Origin: JBMNQH01 sp050944035
GTDB taxonomy: Bacteria; Bacillota; Clostridia; Oscillospirales; Oscillospiraceae
Reading direction: 5' to 3'
DNA length: 17,050 nucleotides
NCBI GenBank assembly: GCA_050944035.1
Contig: JBMNQH010000026.1
Coordinates: 1-17,050 of the forward strand
Part shown: positions 1-6,442 of the stretch, one piece after another
Layout of the letters: each line of letters begins with the position of its first letter
How positions within the stretch are numbered: position 1 is the first letter of the stretch
Position numbers and translations under genes: made by a program
The notes under the pieces: model-generated
What the model was told of the DNA's origin: nothing
The model's input: only the letters and a program-made list of their open reading frames with translations
The model's database searches: none

Positions 1-16
1 ATTTTACATAACCCAT
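1..16 (-). CDS. 5' end of an unidentified gene, cut by the window edge
   Basis: Only the first five codons are present (Met-Gly-Tyr-Val-Lys, then one base). The start is supported by a ribosome-binding site reading GGAGGT on the minus strand at about 22-27, five to six bases before the ATG, and by a promoter at 90-118. No function can be read from five residues. It is transcribed in the same direction as pfp, but it has its own promoter and is probably a separate unit. Confidence 0.5.
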
Positions 17-62
17 GGTGATACCTCCATATGTTTCATTAATTTTTCAACCTCTTGCTGTC

Positions 63-80
63 TCAGGCCAACTGGCCTGA
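63..80. repeat. 18-bp palindrome just after a predicted transcription start
   Basis: The sequence is TCAGGCCA, then AC, then TGGCCTGA: two perfect 8-base arms separated by two bases. It begins about three bases after the start site expected from the minus-strand promoter at 90-118. It is either an operator for a dimeric regulator or a hairpin at the 5' end of the mRNA. The two-base spacer makes a tight RNA loop and fits a protein-binding site somewhat better. The regulator is unknown. Confidence 0.6.
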
Positions 81-89
81 CCACTGCAA

Positions 90-118
90 ATTATATCTCA
101 ATCTTTACCTATTGTAAA
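90..118 (-). promoter_or_regulatory. sigma-A-type promoter for the gene leaving the left edge
   Basis: On the minus strand there is a -35 box TTTACA (113-118) and a -10 box TATAAT (90-95) with a 17-base spacer. The predicted start site is near 83. The palindrome at 63-80 lies immediately downstream. Confidence 0.75.
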
Positions 119-175
119 CCCTACTTTTGTGAAAATGTTGCACAAATTATCTATTTTTCCTTTGTTTGGCACCTT

Positions 176-1426
176 TTATCTGGCCAAAACCTTTTTCAAC
201 CGTGCATACCGCGGCAGAGAACATTCCATAATGCGTTCTGGCTCGCCCTGAATCAGCGGCAAAGCATAATTGATAAAGTCCTCCGTAACCTGATTTCCTT
301 CCGGAACAATCCAGGCCAACGGGACTTTGCTCTCATAGTTTGCGACAGATTCCAACGGTAGAAGCTTTACCTTACATGCATAGGCTCCGTTCACTTCTTC
401 CCGCTCAAATGCAACCATCTTTCCGGTTTCACCAGAAACGGCGTATTCCACAGCGGCTTTTCCTGCAAGGAATGCCTCATCCAGATCGGTTTTAGAGGCC
501 AGATGTGCACCACAGCGCTGGAGAAGGCTCAACTCAATGCCGCGAACCTTTGCACCCGTACGTTCTTTCAGACGCGCTGCAAGCTGCGCAGCCAAACCGC
601 CGAGCTGTGCATGTCCAAACGCATCCTTTTCGCTGGACAGCATGGAACCATATGCCGAGATAAATGTACCGTCCTTGTCATGGATTCCTTCCGAGACTGC
701 AATCAAAACTTTGCCCTTTTCTGCATAAATCCGTTCTACATCGGCCATAAAGGTTTCCATATCAAAATCCACTTCCGGAAGATAGACCAGATCCGGACCC
801 GCACCAAATTTGGTAGCAAGCGCAGCACTGCCGGCAAGCCAGCCCGCATGACGACCCATAATCTCAATGACAGTGATCATACCGGTATCATAAACACGTG
901 CATCCTTGGATACTTCCATGCAAGAAGTCGCAATGTACTTTGCAGCACTGCCAAAACCTGGACAGTGATCGGTACCGTAAAGGTCGTTGTCAATGGTTTT
1001 GGGAACACCCATAACGCGGCATTCATAACCGGAACGTTTCATAAAACGGCTGATCTTCTCACAGGTATCCATAGAATCGTTGCCGCCGTTGTAGAAAAAA
1101 TAACGGACATCATACTTCTTAAAGATTTCAAGAATCCGCTTGTAATCTGTATCGTCGACGTCGGGATCTGCAATTTTATAGCGAACCGAGCCAAGTTCTG
1201 AGGACGGCGTATTCATCAGCAAACCCAGTTCGTATGCATCTTCTTCTCCCATATCATAGAGCGTATCCTGCAAAACACCCTTGATACCGTGCGCTGCGCC
1301 GAGGACACGGGTGATATTGGGATTGTCCAATGCGGTGCGGATAACACCGTAAGCACTGGCATTGATCACGGCGGTCGGCCCACCGGATTGGCCGATAATA
1401 CATGCGCCCTTCAGGGTATGTTCCAT
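176..1426 (-). CDS. pfp: pyrophosphate-dependent 6-phosphofructokinase (PPi-PFK)
   Basis: This cytosolic glycolytic enzyme phosphorylates fructose 6-phosphate to the 1,6-bisphosphate, probably with PPi as donor. The 416-residue protein has the nucleotide/PPi-binding GQSGGPTAVINAS at 12-24, GGNDS at 114-118, PKTIDND at 142-148 and MGRHAGW at 190-196. PFK family knowledge says that Asp in the second GGxDS position and Lys in PKTIDND (where ATP enzymes have GGDGS and PGTIDND) indicate PPi use, so donor choice is inferred from residues. An upstream ATG at 1522 would add 32 residues unlike the family. The ATG at 1426 is preceded by CTGGAGGATTT (GGAGG at 1433-1438) and begins the conserved N-terminus, so I chose it. 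It has its own promoter (1556-1585). No strong terminator follows. Confidence 0.93.
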   Translation of the reverse strand: MEHTLKGACIIGQSGGPTAVINASAYGVIRTALDNPNITRVLGAAHGIKGVLQDTLYDMGEEDAYELGLLMNTPSSELGSVRYKIADPDVDDTDYKRILEIFKKYDVRYFFYNGGNDSMDTCEKISRFMKRSGYECRVMGVPKTIDNDLYGTDHCPGFGSAAKYIATSCMEVSKDARVYDTGMITVIEIMGRHAGWLAGSAALATKFGAGPDLVYLPEVDFDMETFMADVERIYAEKGKVLIAVSEGIHDKDGTFISAYGSMLSSEKDAFGHAQLGGLAAQLAARLKERTGAKVRGIELSLLQRCGAHLASKTDLDEAFLAGKAAVEYAVSGETGKMVAFEREEVNGAYACKVKLLPLESVANYESKVPLAWIVPEGNQVTEDFINYALPLIQGEPERIMECSLPRYARLKKVLAR

Positions 1427-1508
1427 AATAAATCCTCCAGTTTTTGTATATATTGATTTCCAGATTCCAAAAAGCATCTCATCTTTGTCAACACCGCAGT
1501 GAGCGCTG

Positions 1509-1536
1509 TAAAAAATAGACAAATCCTGTCTTTTTT
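1509..1536 (-). promoter_or_regulatory. weak terminator-like hairpin in the pfp leader
   Basis: In the pfp transcript AGACA pairs with TGTCT (1517-1521 with 1527-1531), flanked by an A-run before and a U-rich run after. The stem is only five base pairs plus possible A-U pairs, so it is a weak terminator at most. It could reduce read-through into pfp or have no role. Confidence 0.3.
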
Positions 1537-1555
1537 CGATCAGGCTTCTGTTGCA

Positions 1556-1585
1556 ATTTTATTACAGGGACTGCCATTATGTCAA
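1556..1585 (-). promoter_or_regulatory. promoter of pfp
   Basis: On the minus strand there is a perfect TTGACA (1580-1585) and, 18 bases on, TAAAAT (1556-1561). A TAATAA at 15-base spacing is an alternative -10. It is the best promoter between the rplA terminator and pfp. Confidence 0.6.
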
Positions 1586-1727
1586 GACTCGCATTTTTTC
1601 GACAGCTTGCCGCCGGTTTTATCCTCTGGCTCATTGCTAATCATTATATAAATCCAAAATAGCAATTATGACCATTTCCTATTGAACACAACATAGAAAA
1701 ATACCATTCGGAAAAGTCTGGCACAAT

Positions 1728-1760
1728 AAAAATCCCGGACAGGGTTTGTCCGGGATTTTT
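1728..1760 (-). terminator. intrinsic terminator after rplA
   Basis: Two perfect 14-base arms (1728-1741 and 1747-1760; core ATCCCGGACA / TGTCCGGGAT) enclose a five-base loop. On the minus strand the stem runs into a U-rich tail. It ends the rpmG-secE-nusG-rplK-rplA transcript 33 bases past the rplA stop. Confidence 0.93.
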
Positions 1761-1792
1761 GCTGTCGTTTTGATTTTTAAAATTACGTATAC

Positions 1793-2485
1793 TTACAGTT
1801 GCTTACTTGCGTTGATCTTGATGCCAGGGCCCATAGTGGTAGCAGTGACACAGCTTCTGATATACTGACCCTTTGCTGCAGCAGGTCTCGCCTTGACGAT
1901 TGCTGCCAGCAAAGCTGCGTAGTTCTCATTCAACTTTTCAGCGCCGAAGCTGACCTTACCAATGGGGCAATGGATGATATTGGTCTTATCAAGACGGTAC
2001 TCGATCTTACCAGCCTTGACTTCCTTGATAGCCTGTTCCAGATTGGGTGTTACAGTACCAGCCTTGGGAGAGGGCATCAGACCCTTGGGGCCGAGCACCT
2101 TACCGAGACGACCAACAACGCTCATCATATCAGGGGTTGCAATGACAACATCATAGTCAAAGAAGTTCTCAGCCTGGATCTTTTGAACCATATCCTGTGC
2201 GCCAACATAGTCTGCGCCTGCGTCCAGAGCTTCCTGCTGACGATCTTCCTTGCAGAATACGAGAACCTTGCGGCTCTTACCAGTGCCGTGGGGCAGAACG
2301 ATTGCGCCACGAACCTGCTGGTCTGCATGACGGCCATCAACACCGAGCTTGACATGCAGTTCGACGGTTTCGTCAAACTTTGCCTTGCTGGTCTGAATTA
2401 CGAGTTCAAATGCATCTGCTGCATCGTACAGGGTCTGCTTATCAATGAGCTTTGCGCTCTCTTTATAATTTTTACCTCTAAACAA
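1793..2485 (-). CDS. rplA: 50S ribosomal protein L1
   Basis: L1 binds 23S rRNA at the mobile L1 stalk near the E site and represses its own mRNA. The 230-residue product has the usual L1 length and the conserved stretch VLGPKGLMPSPKAGTV in the middle, with MGPGIKIN near the C-terminus. The start is TTG at 2483-2485. It follows AAGGAGG (about 2492-2498) with good spacing and gives the family N-terminus (RGKNYKESAKLID). No ATG fits. It is the last gene of the cluster, 173 bases after rplK, and its leader carries an L1-site mimic (2506-2534). rplJ-rplL, which often follow, are absent here. Confidence 0.97.
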   Translation of the reverse strand: MFRGKNYKESAKLIDKQTLYDAADAFELVIQTSKAKFDETVELHVKLGVDGRHADQQVRGAIVLPHGTGKSRKVLVFCKEDRQQEALDAGADYVGAQDMVQKIQAENFFDYDVVIATPDMMSVVGRLGKVLGPKGLMPSPKAGTVTPNLEQAIKEVKAGKIEYRLDKTNIIHCPIGKVSFGAEKLNENYAALLAAIVKARPAAAKGQYIRSCVTATTMGPGIKINASKQL

Positions 2486-2505
2486 TTGTTTTTCCTCCTT
2501 GTTAT

Positions 2506-2534
2506 GTGGTCGTCGGATGGAAGGATCCTCCCAC
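2506..2534 (-). promoter_or_regulatory. probable L1-binding translational operator before rplA
   Basis: The mRNA reads GUGGGAGGAU, CCUUCC, then AUCCGACGACCAC. GUGG pairs with CCAC, GGAU pairs with AUCC, and an asymmetric internal loop (GA opposite GACGA) lies between. This resembles the 23S rRNA L1 site (GGUGGGAG...ACCACC), which L1 is known to recognise in mRNA as well. It ends about eight bases before the rplA ribosome-binding site, so bound L1 could block initiation. The structure is seen in the sequence; the function is inferred by similarity. Confidence 0.7.
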
Positions 2535-2535
2535 G

Positions 2536-2599
2536 TTCGGACAAGTTCCGCCGGGATATATCAAAGTTTCAGACGAATCGATCAGACTGATTGTCCGAA
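2536..2599 (-). repeat. long-range hairpin in the rplK-rplA spacer
   Basis: TTCGGACAA (2536-2544) and TTGTCCGAA (2591-2599) are a perfect 9-base inverted repeat enclosing 46 bases. In the mRNA its 3' arm ends one base before the putative L1 operator, so the two helices could stack. The role is unknown: it may be an RNase III-type processing site or part of the operator. Confidence 0.55.
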
Positions 2600-2658
2600 T
2601 GCACAGCCGGTCGATACGCACCCCGCGGAAAAATTCCCTTTTGAGGGGGACAGAGTGG

Positions 2659-3087
2659 TTACTCAGCTGCTACGAGAACGCCCATGCTGCGGCAGGTACC
2701 TGCAACCATGCTCATAGCAGATTCGATATCTGTGCAGTTCAGGTCAGGCATTTTCTGCTCTGCGATCTTACGCAGATCTTCACGGCTGATGGTGGCAACC
2801 TTGTCTCTCTGGGGAACGCCGGAAGCGGTGTCAATACCACAAGCCTTCTTAATCAGCAGTGCCGCGGGAGGAGTCTTTGTGATAAAGGTAAAGCTGCGGT
2901 CACTGTAAACAGTAATAACGACAGGGATCATCATACCCATGTCGCCCTTGGTGCGTTCGTTAAAGTCCTTCGTGAACTGCGTAATGTTGATGCCGTACTG
3001 GCCAAGCGCAGGACCGACAGGGGGAGCGGGGGTTGCTTTGCCTCCGGGAACCTGGAATCTAATATATCCAACTACTTTCTGTGCCAT
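2659..3087 (-). CDS. rplK: 50S ribosomal protein L11
   Basis: L11 binds the GTPase-associated region of 23S rRNA with L10 and is needed for stringent-response sensing on the ribosome. The 142 residues match the family length. The N-terminal domain has PGGKATPAPPVGPALGQYG at about 15-33, the proline-rich hinge segment, followed by the rRNA-binding C-terminal domain (TKTPPAALLIKKACGI). The ATG at 3085-3087 follows AGGAGGTG, which lies in the 18-base gap after nusG. This is the standard nusG-rplK-rplA order. Confidence 0.98.
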   Translation of the reverse strand: MAQKVVGYIRFQVPGGKATPAPPVGPALGQYGINITQFTKDFNERTKGDMGMMIPVVITVYSDRSFTFITKTPPAALLIKKACGIDTASGVPQRDKVATISREDLRKIAEQKMPDLNCTDIESAMSMVAGTCRSMGVLVAAE

Positions 3088-3105
3088 CTAATAAGCACCT
3101 CCTGA

Positions 3106-3630
3106 TTATTCTGTTACTGTTTCAATCTGGTCGAGCTCCAGATCGACAGGCATTTCTCTACCAAACATAGAGACTTCCAAACGGACTCTGTTCTTCGCGG
3201 CATCCAATTCTTCAATGGTACCGACACTGCCTTCCAGCGGACCATATACAATTCTAACTGTATCGCCCACTTCAAAGTCCACAACGACTTCACGGTGTTC
3301 CACACCGAGCTCGATAATTTCCCGCTCCGAAAGCGGAACGGCTTTGCCATCAGCGCCAACAAATCCCGTAACACCACGGACATTGCGCACCAGATGCCAG
3401 CTTTCATCCGTCATCACCATTTTAACAAAGGTGTAGCCAGGGAAAACTTTGCGTTCAACGGTTTTTTCACCGCTGTCTGTATACTCGGTCACGGTTTCCA
3501 GCGGGATATTGACTTCGATGATCAGATCCTGCATCTTACGGTTTTCGGCCGCTTTCAGGATCGCGGCTGCGACTGCATTCTCGTAGCCGGAGTATGTGTG
3601 TACCACATACCAGTTTGCTTTTTCGCTCAT
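3106..3630 (-). CDS. nusG: transcription termination/antitermination factor NusG
   Basis: NusG binds RNA polymerase, affects pausing and processivity, and can couple transcription to translation. The 174-residue form begins MSEKANWYVVHTYSGYE, the usual N-terminal NGN-domain start, and ends with a KOW domain (FEVGDTVRIVYGPLEGSVGTI). In-frame ATGs at 3660 and 3702 would add residues that look like secE read in another frame. The chosen ATG has only a weak ribosome-binding site but starts four bases after the secE stop (TAATGCTATG), so translational coupling to secE is likely. Confidence 0.95.
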   Translation of the reverse strand: MSEKANWYVVHTYSGYENAVAAAILKAAENRKMQDLIIEVNIPLETVTEYTDSGEKTVERKVFPGYTFVKMVMTDESWHLVRNVRGVTGFVGADGKAVPLSEREIIELGVEHREVVVDFEVGDTVRIVYGPLEGSVGTIEELDAAKNRVRLEVSMFGREMPVDLELDQIETVTE

Positions 3631-3634
3631 AGCA

Positions 3635-3910
3635 TTAACCCACGAACTTGAGGAGAACATTGACACCGGCAGACGCCAGAGAATCAAATCCCCAAATCGC
3701 AATTGCGGCGACCACCATCACGACAAGAGCGACAGCTGTGTTTTTTACAACCTGCTTCTTTGTCGGCCAGATGACCTTTTTCAGTTCGCTCCTCATGGAG
3801 CGGAACCACTTTGCAACTCTCGATCTGAACTTTTCCTTTTTTTTCTCGACTTTTTTGACGGGAGCAGTTGTTACCTCCTGCTGAGGCAATTTCTCTTCCT
3901 TCTTCGCCAT
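3635..3910 (-). CDS. secE: preprotein translocase subunit SecE
   Basis: SecE clamps SecY in the membrane translocon. The 91-residue protein has a charged N-terminal cytosolic region (about 1-50, rich in Lys and Glu), the conserved amphipathic stretch FRSMRSELKKVIWPTKKQVV before the membrane, and one C-terminal transmembrane helix (about 58-78). This is the short single-helix form typical of Gram-positives. The ATG follows AGAAAGGA. It sits between rpmG and nusG, the classical location. Confidence 0.96.
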   Translation of the reverse strand: MAKKEEKLPQQEVTTAPVKKVEKKKEKFRSRVAKWFRSMRSELKKVIWPTKKQVVKNTAVALVVMVVAAIAIWGFDSLASAGVNVLLKFVG

Positions 3911-3936
3911 ATATCGTGTTCCTTTCTGAGAGCGTC

Positions 3937-4086
3937 TTACTTGGTTTCGCTATGCATGGTGTGCTTACGGCAGAAACGACAATACTTGTTCATCTCAAGC
4001 TTGTCGGGAGTGTTCTTCTTGTTCTTGATGGTGTTGTAGTTTCTCTGCTTGCACTCGTTGCATCTCAGTACTACCTTAACTCGCAT
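3937..4086 (-). CDS. rpmG: 50S ribosomal protein L33, zinc-ribbon type
   Basis: The 49-codon gene starts with MRVKVVLRCNEC and ends with KHTMHSETK. L33 is a small E-site-region protein of the large subunit. The two Cys pairs (CNEC near residue 9 and CRFC near residue 36) mark the zinc-binding C+ form, as opposed to the Cys-free form made in some bacteria under zinc limitation. The ATG at 4084-4086 follows TAAGGAGGTG at good spacing. It is the first gene of the cluster, 26 bases ahead of secE. Confidence 0.95.
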   Translation of the reverse strand: MRVKVVLRCNECKQRNYNTIKNKKNTPDKLEMNKYCRFCRKHTMHSETK

Positions 4087-4213
4087 GATTTCGGCACCTC
4101 CTTATTTTTTTACGCCTATAGCGTATATTGCCTCCCTGTTTGGACACAAGACCTGTTTTTTCGCAAAAAAGAGCGTACAAAAACAGCACCTATGGTATCC
4201 ACAGGTATTATAC

Positions 4214-4242
4214 AATATAACATATTAAACTTTTCGGGTCAA
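4214..4242 (-). promoter_or_regulatory. promoter of rpmG-secE-nusG-rplK-rplA
   Basis: On the minus strand, TTGACC (4237-4242) and TATATT (4214-4219) are separated by 17 bases. A perfect TATAAT follows one base later and may shift the start. It lies about 130 bases upstream of rpmG and is the only strong minus-strand promoter in the gap. Confidence 0.75.
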
Positions 4243-4341
4243 CCTATTTTTTCATGTCTCCACGCTTTATCCGTAATGCACAGAATCACACGAAGTTTCC
4301 CTGTCGTTTCTTCAACAGCTATACAAAAGCTCCGCCACTTC

Positions 4342-4375
4342 TTGCTTCCCAAAAGATTGGGTGGTATAGTATAAT
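4342..4375 (+). promoter_or_regulatory. probable promoter of folC
   Basis: TTGCTT (4342-4347) is 17 bases before TATAGT (4365-4370). TATAGT overlaps a perfect TATAAT (4370-4375) and follows TGG, an extended -10. Which -10 is used cannot be decided by eye. Confidence 0.5.
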
Positions 4376-4411
4376 TGATTTTTATCTCTTTTCCAAAGGA
4401 AGTGATTCTCT

Positions 4412-5674
4412 GTGACAATCGAAGAAGCCATCGCCTTCATCCATGGTGTCTCCTGGCTTGGATCCCGTCTGGGTCTGGAACGAATCCGTGACTTGCTTGA
4501 TCGGCTTGGAAATCCACAGCGTCAACTTCACTTTGTCCATATTGCCGGTACCAACGGCAAAGGAAGCGTTGCCGCGATGACTGCTTCTGTTTTATCTGCA
4601 GCCGGTCTGAAAATCGGACTTTATACCTCACCTTATATCAGCCGATTCAATGAACGGATGCAAATCAACGGCATTCCCATTTCAGATGCAGAACTTGCCT
4701 CTGTCACAGAGTCCGTTGCAGGGCATGCCCGTGCAATGACAGACAGTCCAACGGAATTTGAATTGGTCACTGCTATCGCATTGACCTGGTTTGCACAGTG
4801 CGGTTGTGATATTGTCATGTTAGAAGTCGGGATGGGTGGTCGACTGGATGCCACCAATGTCATTGACACGCCGGACTGTGCCGTTATCACCAACATTGGT
4901 CTGGATCACACGCAGTACCTTGGCGAAACGCTGGAACAGATTGCAGTAGAAAAGGCTGGCATTATCAAGCCCGGCTGTGATGTTGTCCTCTACCAGCAAA
5001 CACCCTCTGTCATACAGACAATTGAGCAGATCTGTATGGAGCGTGGGGCCAGACTGTACCAGACCACACCTTCTGCACTGGAACTGCTGAACGATTCTTT
5101 TGATGGTCAGTGCTTCCGCTTCGACGGTGGCACATATCACATTCCCCTCTTGGGCGCGCACCAGCTAAATAATGCCGCCGTTGTATTAAAATCGATTTCC
5201 ATTCTGCGAAACAAAGGCTGGAACATTCCAGAAGAGGCAGTCAAACAGGGATTTGCTACTACGGTTTGGCCGGCAAGATTTGAAATTATCTGCCGGAACC
5301 CGATGTTCGTAGTCGACGGCGGACACAATCCCCAGTGTGCAGAGACTGTTTCTGCCAACCTGAAGCGATACTTTACCGGTATCCGGCACATTCTGCTTAT
5401 TGGCATTCTGGCAGATAAGGATGTTGCCGGCATGACAGACATTTTGTCCTCTGCAGCCGATGCCTTTGTAACCATCACCCCCAACTCTCCCCGTGCGCTC
5501 TCAGCGCAGGCACTCGCAGATCGGCTGGCACAATACGGCAAACCGATTACCGTCTGCGACAGCATTTCAGAGGGCGTCGCCTGTGCAATCCGGCTTGCCG
5601 GAACTGACGGCATGGTGTGCAGTGTGGGTTCCCTGTTTATTGCGGGAGAAGTCCGTGCCTGCTTTGGCCTTTAG
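4412..5674 (+). CDS. folC: bifunctional dihydrofolate synthase / folylpolyglutamate synthase
   Basis: This cytosolic Mur-ligase-family enzyme adds L-glutamate to dihydropteroate and/or extends folate polyglutamate tails using ATP. The 420-residue protein has the P-loop GTNGKGS at 46-52, EVGMGGRLDATN at 138-149, GLDHTQ at 163-168, EKAGI at 180-184, WPARFE at 286-291 and DGGHNP at 302-307. These cover both the ATP-binding central domain and the C-terminal glutamate-ligase domain. The start is GTG at 4412 after AAGGAAG with about nine bases of spacing. It leads a folate-related unit with the THF riboswitch and folT. Whether it makes folate de novo or only polyglutamates imported folate cannot be told here. 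Confidence 0.95.
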   Translation: MTIEEAIAFIHGVSWLGSRLGLERIRDLLDRLGNPQRQLHFVHIAGTNGKGSVAAMTASVLSAAGLKIGLYTSPYISRFNERMQINGIPISDAELASVTESVAGHARAMTDSPTEFELVTAIALTWFAQCGCDIVMLEVGMGGRLDATNVIDTPDCAVITNIGLDHTQYLGETLEQIAVEKAGIIKPGCDVVLYQQTPSVIQTIEQICMERGARLYQTTPSALELLNDSFDGQCFRFDGGTYHIPLLGAHQLNNAAVVLKSISILRNKGWNIPEEAVKQGFATTVWPARFEIICRNPMFVVDGGHNPQCAETVSANLKRYFTGIRHILLIGILADKDVAGMTDILSSAADAFVTITPNSPRALSAQALADRLAQYGKPITVCDSISEGVACAIRLAGTDGMVCSVGSLFIAGEVRACFGL

Positions 5675-5719
5675 CCGGTAAATTCCCTGTCCGCGCGTGC
5701 AGACAGAATCATTATAGAT

Positions 5720-5816
5720 GACAGAGTAGGAAACAGCGCGTAAAGTGCCGATGGATGGGAAGTTGCCGTCGGACGAAGTGAACCGAACACGCGGTGCTGT
5801 TTCCGCATCCGCTGCC
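5720..5816 (+). promoter_or_regulatory. tetrahydrofolate (THF) riboswitch aptamer
   Basis: Recognised by matching the known folT-type THF aptamer from memory: AGAGTAG (5723-5729), then a perfect P2 helix GGAAACAGC / GCTGTTTCC (5729-5737 with 5786-5794), GCGTAAAGTGCC, a P3 helix CCGA/TCGG (5748-5751 with 5769-5772), GGATGGGA, GACGAAGTGAA, CGCGGTG and the 3' signature GCATCCGCT. A short P1 can form from CAG (5722-5724) and CTG (5812-5814). It senses reduced folates and lies directly before the folate transporter gene. No U-tract terminator follows, which suggests control of translation rather than termination. Confidence 0.92.
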
Positions 5817-5843
5817 ACCATAGGACCGATTTCCTACAGTGGC
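5814..5843 (+). promoter_or_regulatory. hairpin in the riboswitch expression platform
   Basis: GCCAC (5814-5818) pairs with GTGGC (5839-5843) and TAGGA (5821-5825) with TCCTA (5832-5836), with a two-base internal loop on each side. It abuts the aptamer P1 and is not followed by a U-run. TTCCT at 5831-5835 could instead pair with the folT ribosome-binding site AGGAG (5854-5858). The two foldings exclude each other, which is a plausible translational switch. Confidence 0.5.
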
Positions 5844-5863
5844 TTCTCATGAAAGGAGCATCC

Positions 5864-6415
5864 TTGAAATCATCCATTTCCATCCGTACCATTTGCCAGG
5901 TCGCAATTTTGATCGCCCTGGAAATCGTACTCAGCCGATTCTGTTCCATCAACACCGCCTGGTGTAAAATTGGATTCGGCTTTCTCCCCATTGCGTTGTG
6001 CGCAATGCTGTTCGGCCCCATCTGGGGCGGTATCGCCGCTGCGGCCGCCGATTTTCTTGGCGCAACGCTGTTCCCCATTGGCCCCTATTTTGTGGGATTT
6101 ACCATCTCGGCTTTCTTCCGCGGTATGGTATTCGGGCTGTTTTTCTATAAGAAAGAAAAACTTCGCCTTTTTCCCGACATTTTCATCCCAACGCTGATTA
6201 ACTGCATTGTCATCGGCTTGTTAGTTGATACTTACTGGGTCGCGTTGCTCTATACCAGCAAATCGTATGGCGGCTGGTTCCTGTACCGTCTCTTGCAGTA
6301 TGCAATCATGGTGCCGGAATATCTGCTTTTGCTTCCGCTGCTCTCCCATCTCGCCGATCGTTTGAAGCACAGCGGATTTGTCTATCAGAAGGTAACTGAA
6401 GCCGATAAATCCTGA
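5864..6415 (+). CDS. folT: folate-family ECF transporter S component
   Basis: This is the substrate-binding membrane subunit of an energy-coupling-factor folate importer. It works with EcfT and the ATPases EcfA/EcfA', which are encoded elsewhere. The 183-residue protein has about five to six hydrophobic helices, and its start (SLRT-like ISIRTICQVAILIALEIVLSRF) matches the family. The THF riboswitch just upstream supports folate as substrate. I chose TTG at 5864. The AAAGGAG site (5852-5858) is five bases before it, and the in-frame ATG at 5849 lies upstream of that site with none of its own. It is probably co-transcribed with folC and with ruvX (27-base gap). Confidence 0.9.
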   Translation: MKSSISIRTICQVAILIALEIVLSRFCSINTAWCKIGFGFLPIALCAMLFGPIWGGIAAAAADFLGATLFPIGPYFVGFTISAFFRGMVFGLFFYKKEKLRLFPDIFIPTLINCIVIGLLVDTYWVALLYTSKSYGGWFLYRLLQYAIMVPEYLLLLPLLSHLADRLKHSGFVYQKVTEADKS

Positions 6416-6442
6416 ATCCAAAAGGAAAAGAGAGGTATTTCC

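Larger units (their letters stand above)
1427..1792. other. 366-base gap between rplA and pfp: terminator, promoter and leader
   Basis: No convincing gene lies here. In minus-strand order it holds the rplA terminator (1728-1760), an AT-rich stretch with an isolated TATAAT (1643-1648) lacking a good -35, the pfp promoter (1556-1585), a small A/U-rich hairpin with a U-run (1509-1536), and the pfp ribosome-binding site. Confidence 0.7.
4087..4411. other. divergent intergenic region between rpmG and folC
   Basis: This 325-base stretch holds outward-facing promoters for the ribosomal/secretion cluster (4214-4242, minus strand) and folC (4342-4375, plus strand). I see no tRNA or other RNA gene. 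The minus-strand leader of about 120 bases before rpmG has no obvious terminator. It has a small A/T hairpin (TTTTTTCGC AAAAAA type) near 4157-4172. Confidence 0.65.

Noticed and set aside
1799..2590. 263-codon plus-strand frame over rplA
   Set aside because: It is antisense to a ribosomal protein gene and ends in the spacer. No supporting motif.
4087..4411. tRNA gene upstream of secE-nusG, as seen in some genomes
   Set aside because: No cloverleaf, TTCGA-type T-arm or CCA-compatible acceptor pairing could be found on either strand.
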